Source of the DNA: UBA922 sp964565405
GTDB lineage: Bacteria; Patescibacteriota; Patescibacteriia; Magasanikbacterales; UBA922
Assembly (NCBI GenBank): GCA_964565405.1
Contig: CAZMEW010000001.1
Span: 60,624 to 124,623 of the forward strand
Direction of reading: 5' to 3'
Length of the DNA stretch: 64,000 nucleotides
The notes under the pieces are model-generated. The model ran no database searches. It saw only the letters and a program-made list of their open reading frames with translations, and was not told the DNA's origin. Shown piece after piece: positions 42,467-50,703 of the stretch. Every line of letters starts with the position of its first letter. The first letter of the stretch is position 1. The translations under genes and the position numbers were made by a program.

Positions 42467-44761
42467 TTATAATTTCATGCTTTTAATTCGGAGTGAATTC
42501 GTGACGACGGTCACGCTTTCAAATGCCATAATCGCCCCAGCGATTGCAGGACTGAGTGTCCACCCAAAGAATGGGTAGAGAATGCCCGCTGCAACCGGAA
42601 TGCCGAATGAGTTATATGCAAATGACCAGGTCAGGTTCTGCCAAATCGTCTTATTAGTTCTTTGTGCCAGATGAATTGCTTCAGCGACTTTTACAATATC
42701 GCCCTTCAGAAGCACAATGTCAGAGCTTTCGATTGCAATATCTGATCCATCACTCATAGAAATTGCAACATCAGCTTGGGCTAGTGCCGGAGCATCATTT
42801 ACCCCGTCCCCAATCATTGCTACTTTATGACCTTTCTTTTGCAACTCTTTAATGATATTTAGTTTATCTTCGGGCTGTACCCCGGCATAGACTTCATCAA
42901 TGCCGAGACCTTTGGCAACGGCCTCACCAGTTGTTTTATTATCTCCTGTTGCCATGACAACTTTTAGTCCGAGTTTTTTGAGTTTGGTAATTTCTGCTTG
43001 AGCTTCTATTTTTATTTGGTCATGAATTTTAATCAGTGAAAGCACTTCTCGGTCGTCTGAAAGATACAGCTCGCGACCTTTTTCAAAACGTGTACCATCA
43101 AAATCTTTTTGTACGCTTGCTTCTGACTGTTTAATAACTTCAGCAATAAATGAACGAGAACCTAGATAATACTTTTTACCCTGATACTCTGCAGTCACTC
43201 CTTTACCCGCAACCTCTACTACATGAGTAATCGGCAGCGCAGGTACCTTATTTTCTTTCATCCACGATGCGACACTTTCAGAAACCGGATGTTTTGAAGA
43301 TTTGGTGATTGCGTAAATAAGTGATTGTTTGAACGAGATGTCCTTGAGATCGCACGTGTGATTTTTGTCTTTACAATACACCCCCTCAATTCCAAGTGTA
43401 TTATGTGTAAGAGTTCCAGTTTTATCAAAGACAAGTGCCGTAACTTTGGCGAGTTTTTCCAAGCTTTCTGCGTTTTTGATAAGTATCCCTCGTTCAGCTC
43501 CTCGGCCAACACCGGTAATGATTGCGGTAGGAGTAGCAAGCCCGAGCGAGCACGGACATGCGATCACCAAGACAGCCATGGTAGTAGAAATCGCAAATGC
43601 TAGAGCGTGGGTTAATCCAAGAGTTGCGGGTCCGAATATCATCCATGATGCGAAGGTAATAACTGCAAGCCCAAGTACTACATAGACAAATATGCCAGAT
43701 ATTTTATCTGCAATACGCTCAATCGGTGCTTTGGAGTTTTGAGCATTTTCAACAATAGAAATAATATGAGCCAAGGCAGTATCTTTCGGGTCTTTCGTAA
43801 CTTTGATATGAAGTATTCCCTGAAAATTCTGTGTTCCTGCGAATACCGTATCTTTTGGTCCTTTGTCTACGGGAATTGATTCACCAGTTAAAGTTGCTTC
43901 ATCAATCGAACTCGACCCCTCGATAATACTCCCATCAAGTGGAATGCGCTCATGTGGTTTTACAATAATAATATCTCCAATGGTTACTTTTTCAATTGAG
44001 ACACTCATTTCTTTTCCCTTACGGATGACGGTTGCCGTTTTACTCGTAAGTCCTGCGAGTTTTTGTAGAGCATCATTTGTCTTTTTCTTTGCCCGATCTT
44101 CGAGATGTTGTCCAAGAGCAATCAGACCAATGACCACGATAACAACATCATAAAAATTAGAGGTAACATCAATATATGGCGCAAGAACGTTTTCAAACGC
44201 AGTTACGATAAACGAATAGATAAAAGCGACGATAGTTGAAACACCGACCAGGGTATCCATGTTTGCAGTGCCGGTTTTTAGAAATATCCATACTGCTTTG
44301 ATGTACTTTCTTCCAATACCAAATAACACAAACGAAGCGAAAATAGGCATCAGATGATGAAATACCTCATAAATGTTTTCTGACATCATGGGAATAATGT
44401 TGTTTTGTGAAAGTACTTCCCACAACATCATCACAAAAGAAAAGAATATCATCGGAATGACGAATTTCATTTCAAACCCCACATTTCCTTTTTCTGAAGC
44501 CGAACCTTCATGATGATGCTCAGTACTAGTGGACATAGATTTTTCACCTACGTCTTCAAGGGTGTAGCCAAATGGAGAAATCACTCCCGAGAGTTTTACA
44601 GTATCCATAGGAGCTTCAGTAAAATTAACGATTGCTTTTTCTTGATTGAGTTTTACTGAAACAGAGGTGATCCCAGGAACTTTACGGAGTTTTCTTTCTA
44701 TCAGCGACACACAACTTGCGCAAGTCATGCCATTTACTTTATACACGTGCTCTACTGCCAT
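42467..44761 (-). CDS. copA: Copper-exporting P1B-type ATPase
   Basis: 764 residues. N-terminal HMA domain (GMTCASC), a His-rich linker (STEHHHEGS), eight helices with the metal motif ACPCSLGLATP, DKTGTLTH, SSKHPVSESV and GDGVNDAPALAQADVAISM. It shares its C-terminal NSLRIKS-KL with the CopA at 12.4 kb but lacks that protein's palindrome-encoded insertion. It starts 1 nt after csoR and continues into the SafE-cupredoxin gene. Confidence 0.95.
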   Translation of the reverse strand: MAVEHVYKVNGMTCASCVSLIERKLRKVPGITSVSVKLNQEKAIVNFTEAPMDTVKLSGVISPFGYTLEDVGEKSMSTSTEHHHEGSASEKGNVGFEMKFVIPMIFFSFVMMLWEVLSQNNIIPMMSENIYEVFHHLMPIFASFVLFGIGRKYIKAVWIFLKTGTANMDTLVGVSTIVAFIYSFIVTAFENVLAPYIDVTSNFYDVVIVVIGLIALGQHLEDRAKKKTNDALQKLAGLTSKTATVIRKGKEMSVSIEKVTIGDIIIVKPHERIPLDGSIIEGSSSIDEATLTGESIPVDKGPKDTVFAGTQNFQGILHIKVTKDPKDTALAHIISIVENAQNSKAPIERIADKISGIFVYVVLGLAVITFASWMIFGPATLGLTHALAFAISTTMAVLVIACPCSLGLATPTAIITGVGRGAERGILIKNAESLEKLAKVTALVFDKTGTLTHNTLGIEGVYCKDKNHTCDLKDISFKQSLIYAITKSSKHPVSESVASWMKENKVPALPITHVVEVAGKGVTAEYQGKKYYLGSRSFIAEVIKQSEASVQKDFDGTRFEKGRELYLSDDREVLSLIKIHDQIKIEAQAEITKLKKLGLKVVMATGDNKTTGEAVAKGLGIDEVYAGVQPEDKLNIIKELQKKGHKVAMIGDGVNDAPALAQADVAISMSDGSDIAIESSDIVLLKGDIVKVAEAIHLAQRTNKTIWQNLTWSFAYNSFGIPVAAGILYPFFGWTLSPAIAGAIMAFESVTVVTNSLRIKSMKL

Positions 44762-44762
44762 A

Positions 44763-45038
44763 TTACTTTCGTTTTAATTTATACACTTTTAAAACTTCTT
44801 CTTGTGCTTTACCAACCTGCCCTGAAGACATTTGATGATGCACACAATGCCCTAAATGATTTTCAAGGAGCGCATCTTCAACACCTGAAAGACCCTGCTT
44901 TACGGCAGATGTTTGAGTGATTACGTCTATGCAGTAGGTATCATTCTCAATCAACTTTTGTAGTCCACGAACTTGCCCTTCTATGAGTTTGAGACGACGA
45001 ATTATTTTTGCTTTACTTTTTTCATTCATGTATTTCAT
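44763..45038 (-). CDS. csoR: CsoR-family copper-sensing repressor
   Basis: 91 residues from ATG 45038 (MKYMNEKSKAKIIRRLKLIE). Metal ligands: Cys in DTYCIDVI and HxxxC in ENHLGHC. It is about as long as, and very similar to, the CsoR at 12.1 kb, so the two operons probably share a copper response. The -10 box ends at 45048 and predicts a start near 45041, favouring this ATG as nearly leaderless; the ATG at 45044 would have no 5' leader. Confidence 0.92.
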   Translation of the reverse strand: MKYMNEKSKAKIIRRLKLIEGQVRGLQKLIENDTYCIDVITQTSAVKQGLSGVEDALLENHLGHCVHHQMSSGQVGKAQEEVLKVYKLKRK

Positions 45039-45047
45039 ATACATCGT

Positions 45048-45076
45048 AGTATACCCCTAGGGGGTATACTTATCAA
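45048..45076 (-). promoter_or_regulatory. Copper-responsive promoter with CsoR operator
   Basis: On the minus strand -35 TTGATA (45076-45071) and -10 TATACT (45053-45048) are 17 nt apart. The spacer carries GTATACCCCCTAGGGGTATAC, a palindrome nearly identical in core to the one at 12.1 kb, here kept as TACCCCCTAGGGGTA. Same design, different flanks. Confidence 0.85.
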
Positions 45077-45135
45077 AGCCAGGGGTGTGGACAACCCATA
45101 TTTAACCAAAATCTAAAAAGTGCTATTATGAATTT

Positions 45136-45355
45136 ACCAGTCCTTTTAACGGTTATTATATTGCAATCCCCCCTCGGGCTGACTCTAAAGGGTCGCTAAA
45201 TGGGCGTACACTACTAAGATTGTCACAATGGACAATTTCATAGAACAATCGCAAGACGAGGAAATATACAAGCTTAGCTTGTTATTTCTTTGATCTGCGA
45301 TTTTAAAAAATCAACTATCAAAAATACCAGGCTTTACTTAAGAGCCTGGTATTTT
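45136..45355 (+). ncRNA. Candidate structured RNA with its own promoter and terminator
   Basis: An extended -10 TGCTATTAT (45121-45129) predicts a start near 45136. No ORF follows. Hairpins: GACTC-TAAA-GGGTC (45181-45194), ATTGTC/GACAAT (45219-45236), and a long arm with ATCGCA (45248-45253)/TGCGAT (45296-45301) enclosing GAAATA-ACAAGC-TTA-GCTTGT-TATTTC. It ends in a 13-bp terminator AAAATACCAGGCT/AGCCTGGTATTTT (45321-45355). It could be a stand-alone RNA or a leader of the methyltransferase cassette. The rest of 45.05-45.37 kb holds only the csoR promoter. Confidence 0.5.
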
Positions 45356-45374
45356 ATTTCTAACTCACCCTGCT

Positions 45375-46646
45375 ATGCCCAAATTAGTTTGGCACACAGA
45401 AAAGCGTACGGTTAATGACCTTATACCTTACGAACAGAATCCTCGGACCTTGAGTGACACACAACTCAAAGGTTTGAAACGCAGTCTCACAAAGTTCAAT
45501 CTCGTAGAAATTCCCGCAATTGATCTGGATGGCAAGATTCTTGCTGGTCATCAAAGAATAAAAGTATTGCAACTCTTGGGACGTGGAGATGAAGAAATCG
45601 AAGTACGTGTCCCTAGTCGAAAACTCTCTGAAGAAGAATTTCGAGATTATCTCTTAACTTCCAATCGCTCAGGTGGTTCCTGGGATTGGGAGAAGCTTGC
45701 GTCTGACTTTGATTTACAGGAAATCCTCATTGCTGGATTTGATGCGGTCGACCTTGCAACTATCTTTGATAGTAACCTAACCATTCACGATGATGAATTC
45801 AATGAAGAGAAAGAATTGAAGAAGGCACAGAATACAAAGATTAAACCCGGAGACATGTTTGCATTAGGCAGACATCGGCTGATTTGTGGCAGTTCACTTG
45901 ATCTCAGTGTAGTCAAAAGACTTATAGGTAATGCCCACGTTGATCTTATTAACACCGACACCCCATATAACATAAACCTAAGCTATGACAAAGGTGTTGG
46001 GAATCGGAGCAGCTATGGAGGATCAACAAAAGATAATAAGTCAGATGAGGAGTACCGGGTATTCGTTAAAACCATTATGGAGAATGCATTAGCTGTAGCG
46101 AAACCAGATTGTCATGCATTCTTCTGGTGTGATGAGCGGTATGTCTGGTTATTCCAAGAACTGTACAAAGAACTCGGACTCGATTCAAAACGCTTATGTA
46201 TCTGGATCAAGGATAATGCGTCTCCCACACCGAACGTCGCATTTAACAAGGTAACTGAGTTTGCAGTATACGGAACCCGAGGAAGACCGTTTCTCGCGAA
46301 AGGTGTAACTAGCTACAATGAGATTCAGAACAAAGAAATGGGAACAGGTAATCAACTGACTGAAGACATATTGGATCAACTGAACATTTGGCTCATTAAA
46401 CGACTGCCTGGTAATCAATATTCACATCCCACTCAGAAGCCCCCTACTCTGCATGAAAAGGCTCTACGTCGTTGTAGTAAGCCAGGAGACATTGTACTCG
46501 ATCTGACTGCTGGATCAGGAAGTATTCTTTCAGCATGTGAACAGCTTAAACGAACCGCGTATCTCTGTGAGCTTGAACCCGTATTTTGTCAGCTCATAAT
46601 AAACAGATTCAAAGCATTGACTAATCTTAATGTACAAAAGATATGA
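45375..46646 (+). CDS. ParB-domain/DNA methyltransferase fusion
   Basis: 423 residues. Residues 1-100 are a ParB/Srx-like nuclease-type domain (DLIPYEQNPRTLSDTQLKGL, ILAGHQRIKVLQLL). After a linker comes an N6-adenine/N4-cytosine methyltransferase: motif IV is TDTPYNINLS rather than the usual DPPY, and motif I is LDLTAGSGSILSACEQL, preceded by HPTQKPPTLHEKALRR, giving the circularly permuted beta-class order. Such fusions are typical of phages and satellites. It overlaps the next gene by 4 nt. Confidence 0.85.
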   Translation: MPKLVWHTEKRTVNDLIPYEQNPRTLSDTQLKGLKRSLTKFNLVEIPAIDLDGKILAGHQRIKVLQLLGRGDEEIEVRVPSRKLSEEEFRDYLLTSNRSGGSWDWEKLASDFDLQEILIAGFDAVDLATIFDSNLTIHDDEFNEEKELKKAQNTKIKPGDMFALGRHRLICGSSLDLSVVKRLIGNAHVDLINTDTPYNINLSYDKGVGNRSSYGGSTKDNKSDEEYRVFVKTIMENALAVAKPDCHAFFWCDERYVWLFQELYKELGLDSKRLCIWIKDNASPTPNVAFNKVTEFAVYGTRGRPFLAKGVTSYNEIQNKEMGTGNQLTEDILDQLNIWLIKRLPGNQYSHPTQKPPTLHEKALRRCSKPGDIVLDLTAGSGSILSACEQLKRTAYLCELEPVFCQLIINRFKALTNLNVQKI

Positions 46647-47074
46647 AACCATCTTCATCAATCGCTCGACGCCAAGCACGAGAAAAGCAAGCACTCCTTG
46701 AGCAACTTACTCGGACGCCAACGATCGAGGTTGCGTGCCAAAAAGTTGGTATTGCACGCGCAACCTTCTATCGCTGGAGAAAAGCAAGCAAACAGTTTGC
46801 TCAGGATGTAGAGGAAGCACAACAACGTGGTCGAGAGTTTATAACCGATGTTGCTGAATCCAATCTGATTGCACTCATCGGTGAAAAGAAGTTTGAAGCA
46901 ATCAGACTATGGCTTACCAACCACTCACCTCGATTTGCGAATAAACTTGAATTATCTGGCACGGTGAATCATACGGATGTACCACTCACCAAAGAACAGA
47001 AAGCAATTGTGAGACAAGCGCTTAAGTTATCTAGCCTTAACACCTATGAGGCAAAACCTCCAAAAACTCGTTGA
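46643..47074 (+). CDS. phBC6A51-type HTH protein (small terminase subunit-like)
   Basis: 143 residues. A helix-turn-helix (VACQKVGIARATFYRWRKAS) near residues 28-48 is followed by long helices (FAQDVEEAQQRGREFITDVAESNLIALIG core QRGREFITDVAESNLIALIG) and KFEAIRLWLTNHSPRFANKLE. This is the pattern of phBC6A51-family proteins encoded directly before terminase large subunits, as here (overlap of 29 nt). It would recognise the packaging site. Confidence 0.8.
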   Translation: MKPSSSIARRQAREKQALLEQLTRTPTIEVACQKVGIARATFYRWRKASKQFAQDVEEAQQRGREFITDVAESNLIALIGEKKFEAIRLWLTNHSPRFANKLELSGTVNHTDVPLTKEQKAIVRQALKLSSLNTYEAKPPKTR

Positions 47075-48482
47075 GAAAGTACTGAAAGACCCAGATGTTC
47101 GACGTGCGGTTGTTACCAAAAATTTTGAATGGTTTTTCTCAATTTACTTTCATGCGTATATCAAATACGAAACTGCTCCGTTCCAGCGGGAGATCTTTCG
47201 TATTGCAGAAGACCTGCGTACCCGACTCTCGGTTATTGTTGCATTCAGAGGCTCGGCAAAATCTACGATTATTACGACTGCCTATCCACTCTGGGCGATT
47301 CTTGGGGTGCAGAAAAAGCACTTTGTGGTTATCTTGAGCCAAACGCAAACCCAGGCACGACAACATCTAGCAAACATTAAATATGAACTGGAACAAAATG
47401 AGTTACTACGGAAAGATTTAGGACCATTCAAAGAAGAACCTCCTGATGAATGGGGTCGATCAGCGATTGTCATTCCTAAATACCGGGCAAAAATTATTGC
47501 AGCGTCAGTCGAACAAAGTATTCGTGGTATCCGATACTTGGAGTATCGCCCTGACCTTATTATTGCTGACGATATTGAAGACTTAGACTCCGTACGAACG
47601 CTTGAGAGTAGAAATAAAACATACGACTGGTTCAAGGGTGATGTGCTTCCTTCAGGAGACAAGAATCTCAAGACCATTATTGTAGGAAATCTATTGCATG
47701 AGGATTCAGTTTTAAAAAGACTGCAACAAGAGATTGAATCAGGCGTGCTTACCGGTATATACCGAGAATATCCCCTCGTAACCGATGAAGATACAATTTT
47801 ATGGCCAGGTAAATTTCCAACTATGCAAGACGTAGAGATCGAGCGAAAAAAATTCGGTAATGATCTTAGTTGGCATCGAGAATTCTTACTAAAGATACTC
47901 CCGAGCGATGGGCAAGTAGTGTATCATGAATGGATTCAGTATTATGATACTCTTCCTACGAACATGTATGCCGTATGGACAAAAACCGGCATTGATTTAG
48001 CAATTTCAAAACGAGATACTGCTGACTTTACCGCGATGGTTACGGGTACTCTGTATCGACGAGGTAACGAATTATTTCTCTACATCCATCCGTATCCCAT
48101 TAATGAACGGATGGATTTCCCAGAAACCCTTGAGAAAGCAAAATTAGTAGCGGGTACCGGTAAAAGAAACGAACTCTTGATTGAAGAAGTGGCATACCAA
48201 ACTTCATTGCATCAGCAATTAAGCAAAGAATGGTACTTTGCTCGAGGTGTTCAGACCCGTGGCTTAGATAAACGAACACGATTAGCCTACATCTCAAACT
48301 TCATCAAGAACGGCAATATCCTCTTCCCTGAGAAAGGATGCGAGACACTTATTGCCCAAATTGTCGGGTTTGGAGTGGAAAAACACGACGATCTTATGGA
48401 TGCGTTTGTGATCCTCGTGAATGAGGCTATGAATCAACGGAGAGTGTTTCCGGGCTTTGTGGAGAAACCTGATCGAATTTAA
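47046..48482 (+). CDS. Phage terminase large subunit
   Basis: 478 residues. The ATPase half has Walker A AFRGSAKSTIITTAY (GSAKST), Walker B LIIADDIEDLDS and the coupling block TIIVGNLLHEDSVL. The RNase H-like nuclease half has the metal residues GIDLAISKRDTADFTAMV and KHDDLMDAFVILVNE. It would package DNA into a capsid. No portal, capsid, protease or tail genes follow, so it may act on DNA of the host element with a helper's capsids, or be a remnant. Confidence 0.92.
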   Translation: MRQNLQKLVEKVLKDPDVRRAVVTKNFEWFFSIYFHAYIKYETAPFQREIFRIAEDLRTRLSVIVAFRGSAKSTIITTAYPLWAILGVQKKHFVVILSQTQTQARQHLANIKYELEQNELLRKDLGPFKEEPPDEWGRSAIVIPKYRAKIIAASVEQSIRGIRYLEYRPDLIIADDIEDLDSVRTLESRNKTYDWFKGDVLPSGDKNLKTIIVGNLLHEDSVLKRLQQEIESGVLTGIYREYPLVTDEDTILWPGKFPTMQDVEIERKKFGNDLSWHREFLLKILPSDGQVVYHEWIQYYDTLPTNMYAVWTKTGIDLAISKRDTADFTAMVTGTLYRRGNELFLYIHPYPINERMDFPETLEKAKLVAGTGKRNELLIEEVAYQTSLHQQLSKEWYFARGVQTRGLDKRTRLAYISNFIKNGNILFPEKGCETLIAQIVGFGVEKHDDLMDAFVILVNEAMNQRRVFPGFVEKPDRI

Positions 48483-48508
48483 GTTATCAACAACTTACCT
48501 GGACTTAC

Positions 48509-48570
48509 TAAAGAGCATGCGTCATCAGTAAACCTGGAACAAAATATGGATTGACCGACCATGCTCTTTA
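48509..48570. repeat. Inverted repeat spanning the -35 region
   Basis: TAAAGAGCATG (48509-48519) and CATGCTCTTTA (48560-48570) are perfect 11-bp arms separated by 40 nt. The right arm lies between the -35 and -10 of the promoter below, so it could be an operator or the terminator of the terminase mRNA, although no T-run follows. Confidence 0.55.
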
Positions 48571-48579
48571 TAGTACACT
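48551..48579 (+). promoter_or_regulatory. Promoter of the pseudoknot RNA
   Basis: -35 TTGACC (48551-48556) and -10 TACACT (48574-48579) are 17 nt apart. The predicted start, about 48586, is the first base of the P1 helix of the RNA that follows. Confidence 0.7.
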
Positions 48580-48585
48580 TTTTGT

Positions 48586-48728
48586 GCTGCCTATATTAAC
48601 TGAATTTTAACCAAAATGGACGACTGTCTAACTGGCCAATTGTGCCTAGAGATGGACAGTCGTACCTCCACAATTGAGTCCTTTTGGGATTCAGTTAATG
48701 TGGGCAGCAGGTTCGGCTGTCCTTTTTT
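48586..48728 (+). ncRNA. Candidate riboswitch-like leader with pseudoknot and terminator
   Basis: P1: 48585-48591 pairs with 48703-48709 (TGCTGCC/GGCAGCA), a 3x3 internal loop, then 48595-48605 with 48689-48699 (11 bp). Inside: CCAAAA/TTTTGG (48611-48616/48682-48687) and P3 ACGACTGTC/GACAGTCGT (48620-48628/48655-48663). The P3 loop segment CAATTGTG (48637-48644) pairs with CACAATTG (48669-48676), a pseudoknot. The P1 3' strand GGGCAGC (48702-48708) can instead pair with GCTGTCC (48716-48722) to make a terminator followed by six T residues. Ligand-stabilised P1 would thus allow readthrough into the DUF4352 gene. All pairings were read directly from the sequence; no family recognised. Confidence 0.65.
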
Positions 48729-48783
48729 GTTTTTATACACACCCAAAGGTCGAAAATATACTCATTTTAATATAACTAATTCT

Positions 48784-49404
48784 ATGGATGAGAAACGAAC
48801 GTTTTTTAAGACTCCTACTGGCAAGTCAATAATCGTTATTATTATTCTAGCCATTGGATTCTTTGCGGGAATGGAATATAAGGCGTATCAGATACGATCA
48901 GTCATTAATAAGGCGGAAAAAGAAATCGGTGCTTTATTTACTGGAGGAACCACTACTGCTTCTGATGAAGAAACTAAAAAAGCTCCTGAGGAGGAAAAAT
49001 TTATTGATAAAGCTGTAGGAGATGAAGTTACGTTGCGTACAGTAAAAATTCAAGTTAACAAATTCAAAGAACAGGAAGATATCTCAAATAGTTACGGTTC
49101 AATGAAGGTAGCTGCGAACGGAGCAAAGTTTGTGGTGATAACTATGACGGTAACTAATTTAACCAACTCGAGCATATCATTTGGTTCTGAACCATTCCCG
49201 CTCTTTGATAGTCAGGGACGAAAGTTCACGACGTATAGCGAAACTATTGGAAATATCGATAACTATCTTGATGTGGCAGATTTTGCACCAGGTATTCCAA
49301 AACAAGGTGTATATGTGTACGAAGTACCTCTAGATTCAACAGGAATGTACATTGGAGCATCTAAAGCTGGGACAGACGAGGCGTACCGTATAAACTTAAG
49401 ATAA
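48784..49404 (+). CDS. Membrane-anchored DUF4352-like protein
   Basis: 206 residues from ATG 48784. One N-terminal membrane helix (SIIVIIILAIGFFAGMEY), a charged linker, and an extracytoplasmic DUF4352/telokin-like domain (VTLRTVKIQVNKFKEQEDI, KFVVITMTVTNLTNSSISFG, FPLFDSQGRKFTTYSE core PLFDSQGRKFTTYS). Such domains occur in lipoproteins of unknown or superinfection-related function. An in-frame ATG 168 nt upstream lies inside the structured RNA and is rejected. It is the gene controlled by that RNA, if the switch is real. Confidence 0.75.
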   Translation: MDEKRTFFKTPTGKSIIVIIILAIGFFAGMEYKAYQIRSVINKAEKEIGALFTGGTTTASDEETKKAPEEEKFIDKAVGDEVTLRTVKIQVNKFKEQEDISNSYGSMKVAANGAKFVVITMTVTNLTNSSISFGSEPFPLFDSQGRKFTTYSETIGNIDNYLDVADFAPGIPKQGVYVYEVPLDSTGMYIGASKAGTDEAYRINLR

Positions 49405-49423
49405 TACTACTTAAGAGCGACAT

Positions 49424-49453
49424 AAAAAGCCAAGATTTAATCCTGGCTTTTTT
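49424..49453. terminator. Bidirectional terminator
   Basis: AAAAAGCCA and TGGCTTTTT form a 9-bp stem with an 11-nt loop between convergent genes; it overlaps the stop of the DUF4238 gene. Confidence 0.8.
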
Positions 49454-50585
49454 CTTTATCCTTCGCAAACCCTGCCCACCTATCTATTGGATATTCAATA
49501 ACTGGCACGCCTGGAATAATGAAAGATCTCCATTCGCCAAATGGATAGCGACCCGTGAACGTCTGGGCAACTGATTTTGTACGTTCATACGCATCTCTGT
49601 GACACTTCTTATACTTCTTCTCACTACCACACGGACAAGGCTTATTAACCTCTACCTTTTTGTATCTTTCAAAAAGTGCATAATGCAACAAATCATCAGT
49701 CTTAGTCTCTGTATCAGTGAGAAATACTTCCTTTTTTACTACAGCACCCATTGAAAATCCATCCGGATTTCCTCCCGCAAATATTTGCGATGGGTATTGT
49801 TGATTAAACGCACCTACAACTTCTTGCAATCGTTCTGTCTTTTGAGCTACGCACTTAACATAAGAATTATTGATTATAGCTCGATTTATGAGATGTAAAA
49901 GTTTTTCATCTACTTCATGAACAGTATTTGGTTTTACTCCAAATCCATTCTTTGAATTCCATAAAGCAATATAGTGACTAGAAGAAATTGGTATGAGTAC
50001 TAACGTTTCTTGAAGACCAATATTCCTGTTACTTACATCATGGAAGCGGCTTTTAACCTGAAGAGCGACAGTTGATACGCACTGATCACTTAATAAAAAA
50101 TCACCATTACTTTTTAAGACCGTAAAATTATATCCACGCTTCATTGTTTCTGCAAGCGCATCAATGTATCTCGAATCAAATATTTTCTGCGTGAGGAGAG
50201 GTATCTTGTCTTCCTTTTTGAACATAGAAGATTCAGCGAGGAGTGCGCCACTACGATAGTACGAGAGAATGTAAAATTTATATAGACTTTCAGCTCTTTT
50301 CTTAAGATCTGTAATATTCATCGTCCCTTTATCAACCGCCTCAGCATTTTCTCTTAGTCTTTTTACCGTAGGCGCAGTTACATCTTCAATACGGCTTAAT
50401 AAATCTTCTATACTGTTTTCCTGAATATCTGGATGTTCATATGTATGGTTTTCGGTCATGGCATTAGCCGGACTTGTAGGGTAAATCGCTTCCTTTGGTA
50501 TAAACAGCTCGATCACTTGGTCGTCAGCGTTCAAAAAGCCATCTAGGATAAATTGTGGAATATAATGTTGATTTTTCTTCCTCAT
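49437..50585 (-). CDS. DUF4238 protein with a C-terminal SEC-C motif
   Basis: About 382 residues from ATG 50585 (MRKKNQHYIPQFILDGF). The N-terminal HYIPQFIL and the later YILSYYRSGALL, FLLSDQCVSTVAL and LVLIPISSSHYIAL fit DUF4238, a family often found on mobile elements and in defence islands. Near the C-terminus, CPCGSEKKYKKCH is a SEC-C zinc motif as in SecA. The combination suggests a nucleic-acid or ribosome-associated effector. An ATG 7 codons upstream adds only a Cys-containing stretch. Confidence 0.75.
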   Translation of the reverse strand: MRKKNQHYIPQFILDGFLNADDQVIELFIPKEAIYPTSPANAMTENHTYEHPDIQENSIEDLLSRIEDVTAPTVKRLRENAEAVDKGTMNITDLKKRAESLYKFYILSYYRSGALLAESSMFKKEDKIPLLTQKIFDSRYIDALAETMKRGYNFTVLKSNGDFLLSDQCVSTVALQVKSRFHDVSNRNIGLQETLVLIPISSSHYIALWNSKNGFGVKPNTVHEVDEKLLHLINRAIINNSYVKCVAQKTERLQEVVGAFNQQYPSQIFAGGNPDGFSMGAVVKKEVFLTDTETKTDDLLHYALFERYKKVEVNKPCPCGSEKKYKKCHRDAYERTKSVAQTFTGRYPFGEWRSFIIPGVPVIEYPIDRWAGFAKDKEKSQD

Positions 50586-50703
50586 ATGCTTCAAAACATA
50601 ACACAAAAACCAATCAATTCAAACACCTAAGTTACCAACAGCTCGGGTCTAGACGGGCTTGGGTCGGGTGCGTCATTAATGTAGTAGTAATAACTAAGGT
50701 TAT

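Noticed and set aside
48616..48783. N-terminal extension of the DUF4352 gene
   Set aside because: It would place coding sequence inside the structured RNA and ahead of the membrane anchor; ATG 48784 gives a normal signal-anchor start.
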